In this document: one piece after another, positions 8,935 through 18,500 of the stretch
Position numbering within the stretch: position 1 is the first letter of the stretch
Layout: each line of letters begins with the position of its first letter
From: Pedobacter sp. FW305-3-2-15-E-R2A2
Lineage (GTDB): Bacteria > Bacteroidota > Bacteroidia > Sphingobacteriales > Sphingobacteriaceae
Assembly (NCBI RefSeq): GCF_038446955.1
Contig: NZ_CP151803.1
Span: 4,216,001-4,280,000 of the forward strand
Length of the DNA stretch: 64,000 nucleotides
Direction: 5' to 3'
Position numbers and translations under genes: made by a program
The notes under the pieces: model-generated
What the model was told of the DNA's origin: nothing
What the model saw: the letters and a program-made list of their open reading frames with translations, nothing else
Databases searched by the model: none

Positions 8935-10491
8935 TCAAGATTTACTTTTATCAAGATTTACCGGTAAAGTAAAACTGAATACTGATCCTTTTCCTGGTTC
9001 ACTTTCTACCCAAAGCGTTCCTTTATGATTTTTTATAATCTGATCACAGATATAGAGTCCAATGCCCATACCAGGATAATTTTTCTGAATATCTCCGACA
9101 CGATAAAACCTTTCAAATACCTTTTTCAAATCATCCTCTTTAATGCCCAGTCCATAATCTCTGACTGAAAATTTAATAAAATTGCTCACCTGGGAGATAT
9201 GGATCTCGACATCTCTGGAATCCGGCGAATATTTGATGGCATTACTGATCAGGTTGTTGATCACCTGTACCAGGTTGGATTCATCCCCATAACACTGATG
9301 AACAGGTTTCCCTTTTACGGTAATTCGATGTCCCGGAGCAGCAGCCTGGAGTCCTTCAATGGTTTCTCTAACCATTTTATCGAAGTCGAAATAATCCATG
9401 TGCAATTCGATATTGCCGGATTGTATACGTGAAACATCCATCAGTTCTTTCAGCAGCTGATTTAAACGCGCTACATATGTTCCCGTTTTTTCGACTACAG
9501 AGCGGAATTTTTCTGTTGAATTTTCAGGCATAAAGCGCTGCATCATCTGAACATAACCAACCACAGTAGTTAAAGGCGTTTTCAACTCATGACTTGCTAT
9601 GGAAAGGAAATCATCTTTACGCTGCTCAACGGCCTTTCTTTCGGTGATGTCTTCGATCGCCAATAAAATCCGGTCCTTAAACTGACCTTCCAACTCTACC
9701 CTATGGGCATTCAACAGCATGAGTTTCCGCCCAATATGCGGGAACTCATGTTCTACCTCATAATCAAGCACCGGGTTATTGGTCGGCAATATTTCTTCCA
9801 TCATTAGCCTCAACTCAGGAATATCCCATTGCCCGTTTCCAAGGTCATACAACAATTTTCCTTTGGTATCATTGATGGACACCTTGAAAGTATTCAGAAA
9901 ATGGTTGTTTGCACTTAAAACCGTGTAATCTTTATCCATGACCAGCAGGCTTTCACGGATCGTTTCCACAATACTGGAAAGGTACTCTTCACTCTCTTTC
10001 AGCATGCGCGTTCTTTCGATCACCTTCTGCTCCGTTTCCTTGAAATTCATTTGAAGCATCTGTTCTGCTTTCTTTCTTAAGCTCACATCGTTCTGGATAC
10101 CGACAAAATGGGTTACATTACCGGAGACATCTTTTACTGGAGAAAGGTGGAGTTCATTGTGAAATAACCGTCCGTCCTTGCTGTAGTTCCTGATTTCCAC
10201 GACGCAGTTTTCACCATCTTTTATGGCTTGTGCAATTTTAAAACGAGCCTCCTGGCTTCGATCCTTATCTTGTAAAAAGCGACAATTATGACCAATAATC
10301 TCGTCGTGGTCATAACCACACATTTCCTCAAAAGCAGCATTGCAATAGATAATAGGATTGTCTGGTAATAAATTATTAGTGATTACGACACCTGTGTTGG
10401 TTGCATCCAATACACTGGCGAGAATAGTCGGATCGAGAAATCGTTGTTCCGATAGGGGCGTATGTTTTATGTTTTTCGTCTCCAAGGGCAA
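8935..10491 (-). CDS. LOV-PAS sensor histidine kinase (blue-light type)
   Basis: Soluble sensor kinase of 518 residues. The first PAS domain (about residues 22-140) carries all the LOV hallmarks. They are GHNCRFLQ with the adduct-forming cysteine at residue 70, flavin-contacting Asn102 and Asn112 in NYSKDG/HNEL, and Gln133 in VGIQND. A second PAS domain follows (about 165-287), then a HisKA dimerisation domain with the phospho-accepting His301 (SHELKTPL). The ATPase comes last, with N-box (NLISNAIKYS), DYGLGI and GMGIGLYI boxes. There is no transmembrane segment. No ATG lies before the LOV core and an in-frame stop sits just upstream, so TTG at 10491 (or TTG at 10485) is the start. The response regulator follows at once. 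Confidence 0.93.
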   Translation of the reverse strand: MPLETKNIKHTPLSEQRFLDPTILASVLDATNTGVVITNNLLPDNPIIYCNAAFEEMCGYDHDEIIGHNCRFLQDKDRSQEARFKIAQAIKDGENCVVEIRNYSKDGRLFHNELHLSPVKDVSGNVTHFVGIQNDVSLRKKAEQMLQMNFKETEQKVIERTRMLKESEEYLSSIVETIRESLLVMDKDYTVLSANNHFLNTFKVSINDTKGKLLYDLGNGQWDIPELRLMMEEILPTNNPVLDYEVEHEFPHIGRKLMLLNAHRVELEGQFKDRILLAIEDITERKAVEQRKDDFLSIASHELKTPLTTVVGYVQMMQRFMPENSTEKFRSVVEKTGTYVARLNQLLKELMDVSRIQSGNIELHMDYFDFDKMVRETIEGLQAAAPGHRITVKGKPVHQCYGDESNLVQVINNLISNAIKYSPDSRDVEIHISQVSNFIKFSVRDYGLGIKEDDLKKVFERFYRVGDIQKNYPGMGIGLYICDQIIKNHKGTLWVESEPGKGSVFSFTLPVNLDKSKS

Positions 10492-10795
10492 ATATTTTTT
10501 TCAATTAAACTCAAAAAATATAGGGTTTGTTTGAAATTTCGCTATCTTTTTCAAGAAACAGCTGGTATTGAAGCCCTTATAAAACTAAAGAAATCCCTCT
10601 TAGAAACAGGTTGGACAATGATTTTACCGTAATTTAATGTCAACTACAATCGTCTTTGGAAAGGATCCAAAATTCGCCTTTTTTAATAGGTATCTACCTT
10701 AGATTGGTCAATAAGAATAGCAAATTCCATTTCAGCATCAATTGTCTTTATTGATATGCTAAAGACAGATGCCGCACCATTGGAGGTTTTCGTAT
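10492..10795. other. Intergenic region upstream of the LOV kinase
   Basis: A 304-bp AT-rich stretch between the LOV kinase and the M15-like peptidase gene, both on the minus strand. It must hold the kinase promoter; a TATATTTTTTG stretch on the minus strand about 30-40 nt before the TTG start could be a Bacteroidota -7 box. I see no RNA gene, convincing terminator or mobile element. A short open minus-strand stretch at about 10700-10795 lacks a start and is not called. Confidence 0.5.
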
Positions 10796-11323
10796 TTATG
10801 GAAACACCGCTTTTGCCTTTTCGATTGTTGCACTATCGACAAGCCCCGTTTGTTGAAGGCCTTGTTCTTTTTGAAATGCTTTTAACCTATTGACTACTGT
10901 CTTCCTCAGCAGCTGCTGTTTTCCAACGGGAATCAGCTGCACATGTAAGGCATCCCACATACCCAATATGGTAAGTCCATTATCCACATAGATTTTTCGC
11001 AATAAAACCACATCTCCTTTATAGGAACGCTTGCCATTTATAATAAAGATACTATCCGCGGCAATACCATAATGATGCATGCCATTTTCTTTAATCTTGC
11101 TTGCCCCCTGGTTATAGTATTTAAGTTGTAAGGCATTACTTCGGTAAGTTTCGGTAAATGTAACTGACTGCTCAGGGTAGGTCTGCTTATAGATACCGAC
11201 ACATGTATTTAACCTGTCCAGAAATTCAGGTACTAACAAAGCCTGGTCGCCTACCGGATTTTTTGAGTTCCACCTTTCATCGGTAATTAGTTTCTTTAAA
11301 AAGAAATCTGCAATATTTTCCAT
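10796..11323 (-). CDS. M15-like peptidoglycan peptidase with PG-binding domain
   Basis: A 175-residue protein with a zinc-peptidase core resembling L-alanyl-D-glutamate endopeptidases and D-Ala-D-Ala carboxypeptidases of the M15 type. The HxxGxAxD zinc motif is present (His83, Gly86, Ala88, Asp90), and a later WDALHVQ supplies the second histidine ligand (His127). The last 40 residues resemble a PG_binding_1 repeat (RLKAFQKEQGLQQTGLVDSATIEKA), so the usual order of binding and catalytic parts is reversed. There is no signal peptide, as in phage endolysins of this family. Its separation from neighbouring genes suggests its own transcript. It may be a domesticated lysin. Confidence 0.8.
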   Translation of the reverse strand: MENIADFFLKKLITDERWNSKNPVGDQALLVPEFLDRLNTCVGIYKQTYPEQSVTFTETYRSNALQLKYYNQGASKIKENGMHHYGIAADSIFIINGKRSYKGDVVLLRKIYVDNGLTILGMWDALHVQLIPVGKQQLLRKTVVNRLKAFQKEQGLQQTGLVDSATIEKAKAVFP

Positions 11324-11418
11324 TGTAAGTAATATTTAACATTATTCATGAAAATTTCTCAAAGTCGCGACCAATAGCCACTGGAATTATCGGATAGAAT
11401 TCGGAGCGGTAGTTTAAG

Positions 11419-11985
11419 TTATACCTTAAGCGAACCCCGAAAGCCTCTGGCAGCATAGTAAGATTCTGCGCCATTGTGATAAACGAAGATCGTACCATAG
11501 CGATAATCAGCGAAAAGTGCTCCACCCAGCTTTCTGATAGCTGCAGGTGTTTGTATCCAGCTCGAAGTTTTCGTATCAAACTTTCCAAATTGTTGTAGTT
11601 TGCGGTATTCTTCTTCCGTTAAAATTTCAATTCCCATTGCAGCAGCCATTTCAAGAGCGCTATTTTTTGGTTTATGTTCTTTTCTTGACTCCAGTGCTTC
11701 GGCATCATAGCAAACGCTTCTGCGGCCTTTTGGGCTTTCGGCGGAACAGTCATAAAAAATGTATTCGCCGCTTTCCTGGTCATACCCAACAACATCAGGT
11801 TCACCACCGCTGATTTCCATGTCGTCAAGTGCCCAGAGCTTTTCGGCGTTGGCTTCCAGTTTTGCCAGCACTTTAGTCCATTCCAGACCTTGATGGCGGT
11901 TCATATTTTTTTCAAAACGTTCTTTTAAAATGCGGAGTAGTTCTTCACGTTGTTCTGGCAACAGTTCTTTTTTATTGTTTTTCAT
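11419..11985 (-). CDS. DUF4256 family protein
   Basis: A 188-residue soluble protein whose N-terminal block (RFEKNMNRHQGLEW), central GGEPDVVGYD and YDCSAESPKGRRS, and C-terminal GGALFADYRYGTIFVYHNGAESYYAARGF match my memory of DUF4256. This is a widespread bacterial family of unknown function. No signal or membrane segment is seen. It stands alone, with 95 nt to the downstream M15-like gene and a divergent membrane-protein gene upstream. Confidence 0.8.
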   Translation of the reverse strand: MKNNKKELLPEQREELLRILKERFEKNMNRHQGLEWTKVLAKLEANAEKLWALDDMEISGGEPDVVGYDQESGEYIFYDCSAESPKGRRSVCYDAEALESRKEHKPKNSALEMAAAMGIEILTEEEYRKLQQFGKFDTKTSSWIQTPAAIRKLGGALFADYRYGTIFVYHNGAESYYAARGFRGSLKV

Positions 11986-12153
11986 GTCGTCTTTTTTTGT
12001 GATGTGGAATGTAGTGTTAACTTAGTTAATCTGCAATAGATGTCATTGTGTGCGATGAGTTTTGGTAATAAATCGACGATTAAATTACGCTAAATTCAAA
12101 GCTTTTTCATTTAAATAATGAGTTTATCCTGCATAACATCATGCAGACTCCAA

Positions 12154-12208
12154 AACTTTAATATATTTGTTCAAACGGGTAACTTGTTTAAACGGATATA
12201 TTAAAGTT
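12154..12208. promoter_or_regulatory. Inverted repeat enclosing a direct repeat before the 469-aa gene
   Basis: A perfect 13-bp inverted repeat, AACTTTAATATAT at 12154-12166 and ATATATTAAAGTT at 12196-12208, encloses two near-direct repeats (TTGTTCAAACGG and TTGTTTAAACGG). The right arm ends 7 nt before the ATG at 12216. A second small dyad (CTGCAT-6-ATGCAG) lies at 12129-12146. It could be an operator or a leader hairpin; the sequence alone does not decide. Confidence 0.5.
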
Positions 12209-12215
12209 AATAAAT

Positions 12216-13625
12216 ATGACCTTGCTCTTTAGTGATAAACAACAAAATGCCCTCAATTCTATTTGGATACTAGGTATTATTATTGCATTTCTTCAAATAA
12301 GCAATTATTTTATAGACAGTTACGGACCAGATAATTCCTTTTACCATTATCTGTGGCAGGCACAGAACTGGTTTTTAGAAAGCCTGGTTTTTGCCTGGTA
12401 TTTTTACAAAAACAGGCTCGTTGTTAAAGGTGTGCTGATACAGCTCCTTTTTATTCCCTATTATATCTTCAAATCAGATTGGTCGGCCTTTCTGGATTAT
12501 CATTTAGATATAGACAACAGCATGAACATTTATAACGCGATGAGGTTTGTCACCTTTTTTATCCCGCTGATCTGTTTTGCTTTCTTTTACTTTAAAAATG
12601 AAGCCAAACCAGCAGGCATATCCAGGCTAAAATCTTTGATCATCCCCTTCTGCAGTGCATTAGTTTTCAGCTATGCCATATCCTCCGACCCAGACTCTTT
12701 ATATAAATATACCAGATTTATAACTGCGGATTCTTTATACGTAAAAGACATTCTCGTTTCTATTATCTTCTTAGTGCTCTCTTTTAAAACTACTGCGGTA
12801 TTAGTTGGCTTCCTGTACCTTTCCAACCGGATTTATTCCATTGAAAAATTAATGTACCCAATTGATCGTCAGGCCATTTCCAACACTTTCTTTAAATGGG
12901 GCTTTATTATCAGTTACACGATCCTGTTACTGACGATTATGGATATGGTCGGGTCCATATTTTCCATATCATTTTCTTCCTCCTCGCTAAAAATAACAAC
13001 GATCACCTATATCCTATCCTATTTGATCATACTGATCATTAGTGGAAGATTTTTCGCTAATTTGATTCAGTACAGGAATTACACGCTCCAGAAGTATCTG
13101 GGCGTTTTAAATGCCATATCGATCTTACCCCTCTTAAACCTGATCTCCTTTTTCGTGTTGCTTTTTGTTAAAAAGAGTGTTGCCCCTATTGGCAGTTACG
13201 TTGAAAACTTAAAGAAAAATAGAAATATCCACCTGATTATTTATGGGCTTATAATCACCCTATACATCCTTTATAAATATTTTGGAGATCCTGCAGGATA
13301 CCGGGAGGCGGCTATATTCTACAAAATACCGGTATTTATTATTGCCATTGTGTTGCTGAGCAGGTATAAAGTAAGCACTAAAATAGTTACTTTTTTGGTC
13401 TTTATATTCCTGTACTACGGAGATATCACCGGATTTTTCGATTTCACAGAAGGCTATCTTTCCTTCTTTAAAGGCAAGATTCTGTCCTTTATATGGCTAG
13501 GACTTGCCGCCTCGGCCTTCGTTTACTATATCATACATTATATCCTTCACAAGTCGTTTTACACCGAATATTTTGAAGAACATGATGCAGAAAAATTTGA
13601 GCAGTACATTGAAGAATTTAAATAA
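12216..13625 (+). CDS. Multi-spanning membrane protein of unknown function
   Basis: A 469-residue, very hydrophobic protein with roughly eleven to thirteen transmembrane helices distributed over its length and a short charged C-terminal tail (EEHDAEKFEQYIEEFK). I recognise no catalytic motif or transporter signature. The gene converges on the two lipoprotein genes that follow (1 nt between its stop and theirs). Because its 5' leader carries a large inverted repeat, expression is probably controlled. Function unknown. Confidence 0.8.
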   Translation: MTLLFSDKQQNALNSIWILGIIIAFLQISNYFIDSYGPDNSFYHYLWQAQNWFLESLVFAWYFYKNRLVVKGVLIQLLFIPYYIFKSDWSAFLDYHLDIDNSMNIYNAMRFVTFFIPLICFAFFYFKNEAKPAGISRLKSLIIPFCSALVFSYAISSDPDSLYKYTRFITADSLYVKDILVSIIFLVLSFKTTAVLVGFLYLSNRIYSIEKLMYPIDRQAISNTFFKWGFIISYTILLLTIMDMVGSIFSISFSSSSLKITTITYILSYLIILIISGRFFANLIQYRNYTLQKYLGVLNAISILPLLNLISFFVLLFVKKSVAPIGSYVENLKKNRNIHLIIYGLIITLYILYKYFGDPAGYREAAIFYKIPVFIIAIVLLSRYKVSTKIVTFLVFIFLYYGDITGFFDFTEGYLSFFKGKILSFIWLGLAASAFVYYIIHYILHKSFYTEYFEEHDAEKFEQYIEEFK

Positions 13626-13626
13626 C

Positions 13627-14106
13627 TTATTTTCTCAGTATGATGGAGAGTCCTTTAGAAAAACTGCTCAGGTCTTGCGTCAGCTTAAAATCAAAATTAT
13701 ACTTACCGTCTTTGGGTGCAATAAACTGAGTATTCTCAATTTCAAATTTATGCTCTGTATAGTAAATGGCTGAATCTTTACCGGAAGAACCATTGGTATG
13801 ATAAGATTCTGTTGTTTTCTTTGATTTGATCTGATGTTCGCCTTTAAACACATCTAAACTATCATACAGCAGAGATTTCCCTTCGCTTTCGATATGATAC
13901 CTGACCTTAAAAGCAGGAGAATCATCCTTATCATTCGTCTCCAGCTTAGACCATATCATGACCTTATCTCCTTTTTTTAAGTCGATCCCTTCAGCCGAAG
14001 AGATTTCCCCCACCTTCAAAGGAATTTCAATGATGTCCGCTCCGACAGGATTGCAGGAAATAAGTGTAAGCAGCAATAAAGAAGGGAGAATAGGATATTT
14101 AAACAT
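13627..14106 (-). CDS. Small lipoprotein, function unknown
   Basis: A 159-residue protein with a lipoprotein signal ending at the lipobox LISC (Cys18) and a mature domain rich in beta-strand-like segments ('KGDKVMIWSKLETND', 'HKFEIENTQF'). No known domain is recognised. It starts 11 nt after the stop of the upstream lipoprotein gene (14118-15299), so the two form an operon, and a shared envelope role is a reasonable inference. Confidence 0.75.
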   Translation of the reverse strand: MFKYPILPSLLLLTLISCNPVGADIIEIPLKVGEISSAEGIDLKKGDKVMIWSKLETNDKDDSPAFKVRYHIESEGKSLLYDSLDVFKGEHQIKSKKTTESYHTNGSSGKDSAIYYTEHKFEIENTQFIAPKDGKYNFDFKLTQDLSSFSKGLSIILRK

Positions 14107-14117
14107 GAGTGTAGGTT

Positions 14118-15299
14118 TTATTTTGATTTAAGATCTAAAGTATGGTGTTTACTAAAATAGCTAAAGATTTTAACGAACAGGTCTACATCGCCGGCCTGCA
14201 GGTCCTCTACCATAGTTTTTAGTATAAAGCTTTTATTGCGATAATCCATCAGGCAAACCACGTCTACTGTACCTGGCGCAAACACCTCATCATACCCTTT
14301 ACGTGAGGTCTTGATGATATAACAATTGCCATCGGTACTTAAGGTATACCTGTTCTGGTTGTTTACCTCAAAAACATCCCGGTTATAATCCAGATTAGTC
14401 AATTCACTTACCTTATTTGCTTTCACTGCATCAATAAATTTATGAAAAGCCAATTCCTCATTTGTCCTCAGCCGGGATAATGCGGCAAGCCTATAATTAC
14501 CTTCCGTTCTTGGGTTTATGGTTTCCCCTTCTTCCAGGAATATGGTCTGCTCTTTTTCCAGTTTTTTAAAAAATCTATTGAGCATATTTACTTCCATCAA
14601 AGGCAAATTATGCGCATACTCTTCCCAGGAGCTGAATTGAATAGGCAGTTCATTCTTATTTGTAAAATTTTTAGCGTTCCTGATCAGGTGTGAAAAGAGG
14701 TTTACTTTTTCTTGCTTTGGAAGTTTTTGGCTCCAGTCCATTTCAGCTTTATAAAAAATATAGCTTTTGTGCAGTGCATCATATTTCAGATTGAGGGCAA
14801 TAAAATTATCATTATGATCAAAAATAATACTGTTTTTATCCTGGAAATAAACCGTCTCCACATTGGGGAAATCTGCTTTGATGTCTTCCACAGTGAGCAA
14901 TGTCGAATCGCTTTCCGGGATGATCATGATGCGCTGATGATACAAACGTTCCTCTCTGGAAAAGACATTTTCAAAAGAAACAACCGAAATGCTATCCTTC
15001 AAGGCTGAAAGATCCAGCTTCCCCAGCTTTTGATCTTCTTCAAGATCTCCGGCTAAAACCCTTTGTACATCAAAAATATAATGCGCGGGTATGCTAAAAC
15101 TGTACTGCTTATCCACTAAAATTGTTTTTTGTGGCAGCTTTGAGCCCATAATTTTATTCATTTCAGCCTTGTAGTCTGTCGCAGAAACAGCAGAAATTTC
15201 CTGGCCCTGATCCTCTTGTTTGACCACCCGCTTACAGCCTGAGCCCATTAAAATAAATAAAATCAGGTATGCCCAACCATTTCTAAAAATCATACTCAT
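14118..15299 (-). CDS. Lipoprotein, function unknown
   Basis: A 393-residue lipoprotein: the signal MSMIFRNGWAYLILFILMG is followed by the lipid-acceptor cysteine in GSGC. I choose the ATG at 15299; the frame is open eight codons further to a TTG. The mature part is a long soluble domain with no motif I recognise. It shares an operon with the smaller lipoprotein downstream. Confidence 0.75.
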   Translation of the reverse strand: MSMIFRNGWAYLILFILMGSGCKRVVKQEDQGQEISAVSATDYKAEMNKIMGSKLPQKTILVDKQYSFSIPAHYIFDVQRVLAGDLEEDQKLGKLDLSALKDSISVVSFENVFSREERLYHQRIMIIPESDSTLLTVEDIKADFPNVETVYFQDKNSIIFDHNDNFIALNLKYDALHKSYIFYKAEMDWSQKLPKQEKVNLFSHLIRNAKNFTNKNELPIQFSSWEEYAHNLPLMEVNMLNRFFKKLEKEQTIFLEEGETINPRTEGNYRLAALSRLRTNEELAFHKFIDAVKANKVSELTNLDYNRDVFEVNNQNRYTLSTDGNCYIIKTSRKGYDEVFAPGTVDVVCLMDYRNKSFILKTMVEDLQAGDVDLFVKIFSYFSKHHTLDLKSK

Positions 15300-15428
15300 A
15301 GTATTTCGTTTATTTATTTTCAAATATATAATTTAACCCGTCAATTATTCCTTATTCTTTATGTCAATTAAAAGCGTCATAAAGCAGGGGATCAAACCAT
15401 AGAGATCATAAAACTAAATGAATCATTG

Positions 15429-15566
15429 ATGAAGTACACGATAAGCCTAATTATACTCCTCCTTTCCAATGTTGTATCCGGACAAAGCACCAAAAAAATT
15501 GTAAAAACTGATGCGATAAATTTCAACTACGAAGCCAGATGTGACGCCTTATATGAAAAACAATAG
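15429..15566 (+). CDS. Very short secreted peptide or gene remnant (45 aa)
   Basis: An ATG-started 45-residue frame begins with a good signal peptide (MKYTISLIILLLSNVVSGQ, cleavage after Ser-Gly) but has only about 27 mature residues (STKKIVKTDAINFNYEARC...). It ends 1 nt before the dnaE2 stop codon on the opposite strand. The signal is far better than chance for such a short frame. It is either a tiny secreted peptide or the surviving 5' end of a periplasmic protein gene cut off by rearrangement. The abrupt end favours the latter. Confidence 0.45.
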   Translation: MKYTISLIILLLSNVVSGQSTKKIVKTDAINFNYEARCDALYEKQ

Positions 15567-15567
15567 T

Positions 15568-18500
15568 TTATTTAAAATCCCTGGACTCCGGAAAGAGTTC
15601 CGCCTGGATCACCTTTTTACCTTTCTTAATATCCGTTTCTACGAGTCCCTGCAAAAGACCAGACAGGTCATAGCAATGTTTTACCACTACATGGGTCACT
15701 TCTCCCTCCCGCTGTAACTTCCCTTCTACCATGAGCAGCTTTGCCCTTAAAATCTCCTTACGGTATTTGGTAAACAGCTTTTGAAAAACCACTAGGTTCG
15801 CTATTCCTGTTTCATCCTCAATCGTGATGAAACAAACGCCTGTCGCCGTTCCCGGTCTCTGCTTCACCAGGACCAATCCGCAGACCCTGACCAGTGTACC
15901 ATCCGGCCAGCGTTTCAATTCTTTAGCAGAAAGCACCTGACGCTGAAACAGCTCCTTTCTGACAAAACTTACCGGGTGGGCTTTCAAGGATAAGGAAGTG
16001 GTACTATAATCGTGAACCACATGTTCCGACAAAGACATCTTCGGCAATTGGATTTGCTGTTCTTCTTTAATTTCTTCTTTTAGCTCTCCTTCAAATAAAC
16101 CCAAAGGGCGGTCGGCAAGTGCCGTCACTTCCCATAAAGCCTGCCTCCTGTCCATTCCCATAGAGCGGAAAGCATCTGCATCTGCCAACTTTTCCAACGC
16201 AGCCAGGGGCACACCTGCTTCCATTAAGCTATGAATATGGCGGTAAGGCTCTTGCTTTCGCCCGGCAATCAGCAGATTTAAGTCCTCTTCGTTCAAACCA
16301 CTCACCTGACGGAAGCCCAACCTCATCGCGCAGTATTTGCCGGATAGTTCTTCAAGCGTATTGTCCCAGGAGGATAAATTCACATCAATTGACCTCATCT
16401 CTACTTTATGCTTCCTTGCATCGCTGACAATCTGTGCAGGCTGGTAAAATCCCATAGGCATGCTGTTCAGTAAAGCTGCCGCAAAAATATCCGGATAATA
16501 ATGTTTTAGCCAGCAGGATACATACACCAGCAAGGCAAAACTTGCCGCATGACTCTCCGGAAAACCATAACTCCCGAATCCTTCCAGTTGTTTAAAGACA
16601 CGCTCCGCAAAATCTTGTTCATAACCTTTTGCAGTCATGCCATCTACCAGTTTCTTCCTGAACTTGCTCACCATGCCATGGGATTTGAAACTGGCCATAC
16701 TCCGGCGCAATTCATCGGCTTCTGCCGGTGTAAAACCTGCCGCAACAATGGCAATTTTCATCGCCTGTTCCTGAAATAAAGGCACGCCTAAGGTACGTCC
16801 AAGAATCTCTTCGAGTTCTTTTGAAGGATAGGTGATGTCCTCTTCTCCATTGCGTCGCCTCAGGTAAGGATGCACCATATCTCCCTGAATCGGTCCCGGG
16901 CGGACAATCGCCACTTCAATCACCAGGTCATAGAAATTCCTCGGTTTTAATCTCGGCAGCATCGACATTTGCGCCCTGCTCTCAATCTGAAACACCCCTA
17001 TCGTATCCGCATGACTGATCATATCATACACCTCTTTATCATCCTCAGGAATATTGGCCAGGGTAAGGTCAAGACCATAATGCTGTTTCGCCAGGTCAAA
17101 GGCCTTTCGGATACAGGTCAGCATGCCCAATGCCAGGACATCTATTTTAAGGAAGCCCAGGGCATCGATATCATCCTTGTTCCATTCAATACAGGTTCTG
17201 TTTTCCATACGTGCATTCAGAATCGGACAAAGCTCGCTCAGCTTCCCCCTGGTGATTACAAAACCACCCGTATGCTGCCCCAGCTGGCGGGGGAAACCGA
17301 TAAACTGCTGTGTCAGCTGCAGGATCTTCATCAGGTGTGGGTCATCATGGCTAAATCCATGATCAGAGGCCACTTTGCCCTCCAGCCATTCGTCTGTAAA
17401 TTCCCACATCGATTTAGAAAGCCGGTCTACCGCATCTACAGACAGCCCCATTGCTTTTGCCACATCACGCAGGGCTCCTTTCCGGTGGAGCTGGGTAACC
17501 GTGGCTACAATGGCCGCACGGTCACGCCCATATTTATTATAAATATACTGGATCACTTCTTCCCTCCGTTCGTGTTCAAAATCCACATCAATATCCGGCG
17601 GTTCATTGCGCGCAGAAGAGATAAAGCGTTCAAAAAGCAATTCAAATTTAGTAGGATTTACCGAGGTGATGCCCAGACAGAAGCAGACCGTTGAATTCGC
17701 AGCAGATCCTCTGCCCTGACACAGGATATTTTGTTCCCTTGCAAACCGAACAATATCATATACCGTGAGGAAATAGGCCGCATAATCCATTTCTTCTATA
17801 AATTTCAGCTCATACTCAATAGCCGTCGTAATTTTCTCCGGCAGCTCTTCTCCAAAAAAATCCTTTGCCCCTTTCCAGGCCAGGTGGGTTAATTCTTCCA
17901 GTGGGTTACGTCCTTCAGTTGTAATTTCTTCCGGATAGACATATTTCAGCTGGTCAAGGGAAAACTGACAGGCTTCCGCGATTTCCTGACTCCGTCTGAT
18001 CGCATCCGGATATTGCCTGAATAAACGCTCCATTTCGGCAGCAGTCTTCAGGTACCTTTCCGCATTCTGATACAGGTGATAGCCCGCGTTATAGATCGTA
18101 CATTTTTCCCTTACACAGGTCACGATGTCCTGAAGCTCACGCCGGTCAGGATGATGAAAATGCACATCATTCGTGGCCACCATCGCTACTCCGATCTGAT
18201 CTGCAAGCTCCGAAATCCGATACAACTTTTTCGCATCATCACCCCGATAGGAAAAGCAGGCACCCAGATAAAGGTTGATTCCAAATGCTTCTTTATATTC
18301 CTTTAACGCAGCTTTAAACTCCACATCTAAATCGAACTCTCCATTTAATTTAGCCGGAGGCACAGTGATGAATTTGATGCCTTCTGAAAAATGATAAACA
18401 TCTGCTTTATACAATTCACATTTGCCTTTTTCTGTCCGCAGGTTGCCTGTGGAGAGTAAGGTAGACAAACGGGCATAGGCTGGCTGATCTGTCGGATAAG

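Noticed and set aside
10640..10795. An open minus-strand stretch reading NTKTSNGAASVFSISIKTID and on to a stop.
   Set aside because: No start codon, and no recognisable family; it could be chance.
16969..17694. A 241-codon frame opposite dnaE2.
   Set aside because: The minus-strand DnaE2 frame is certain here; the antisense frame only mirrors its codon bias.
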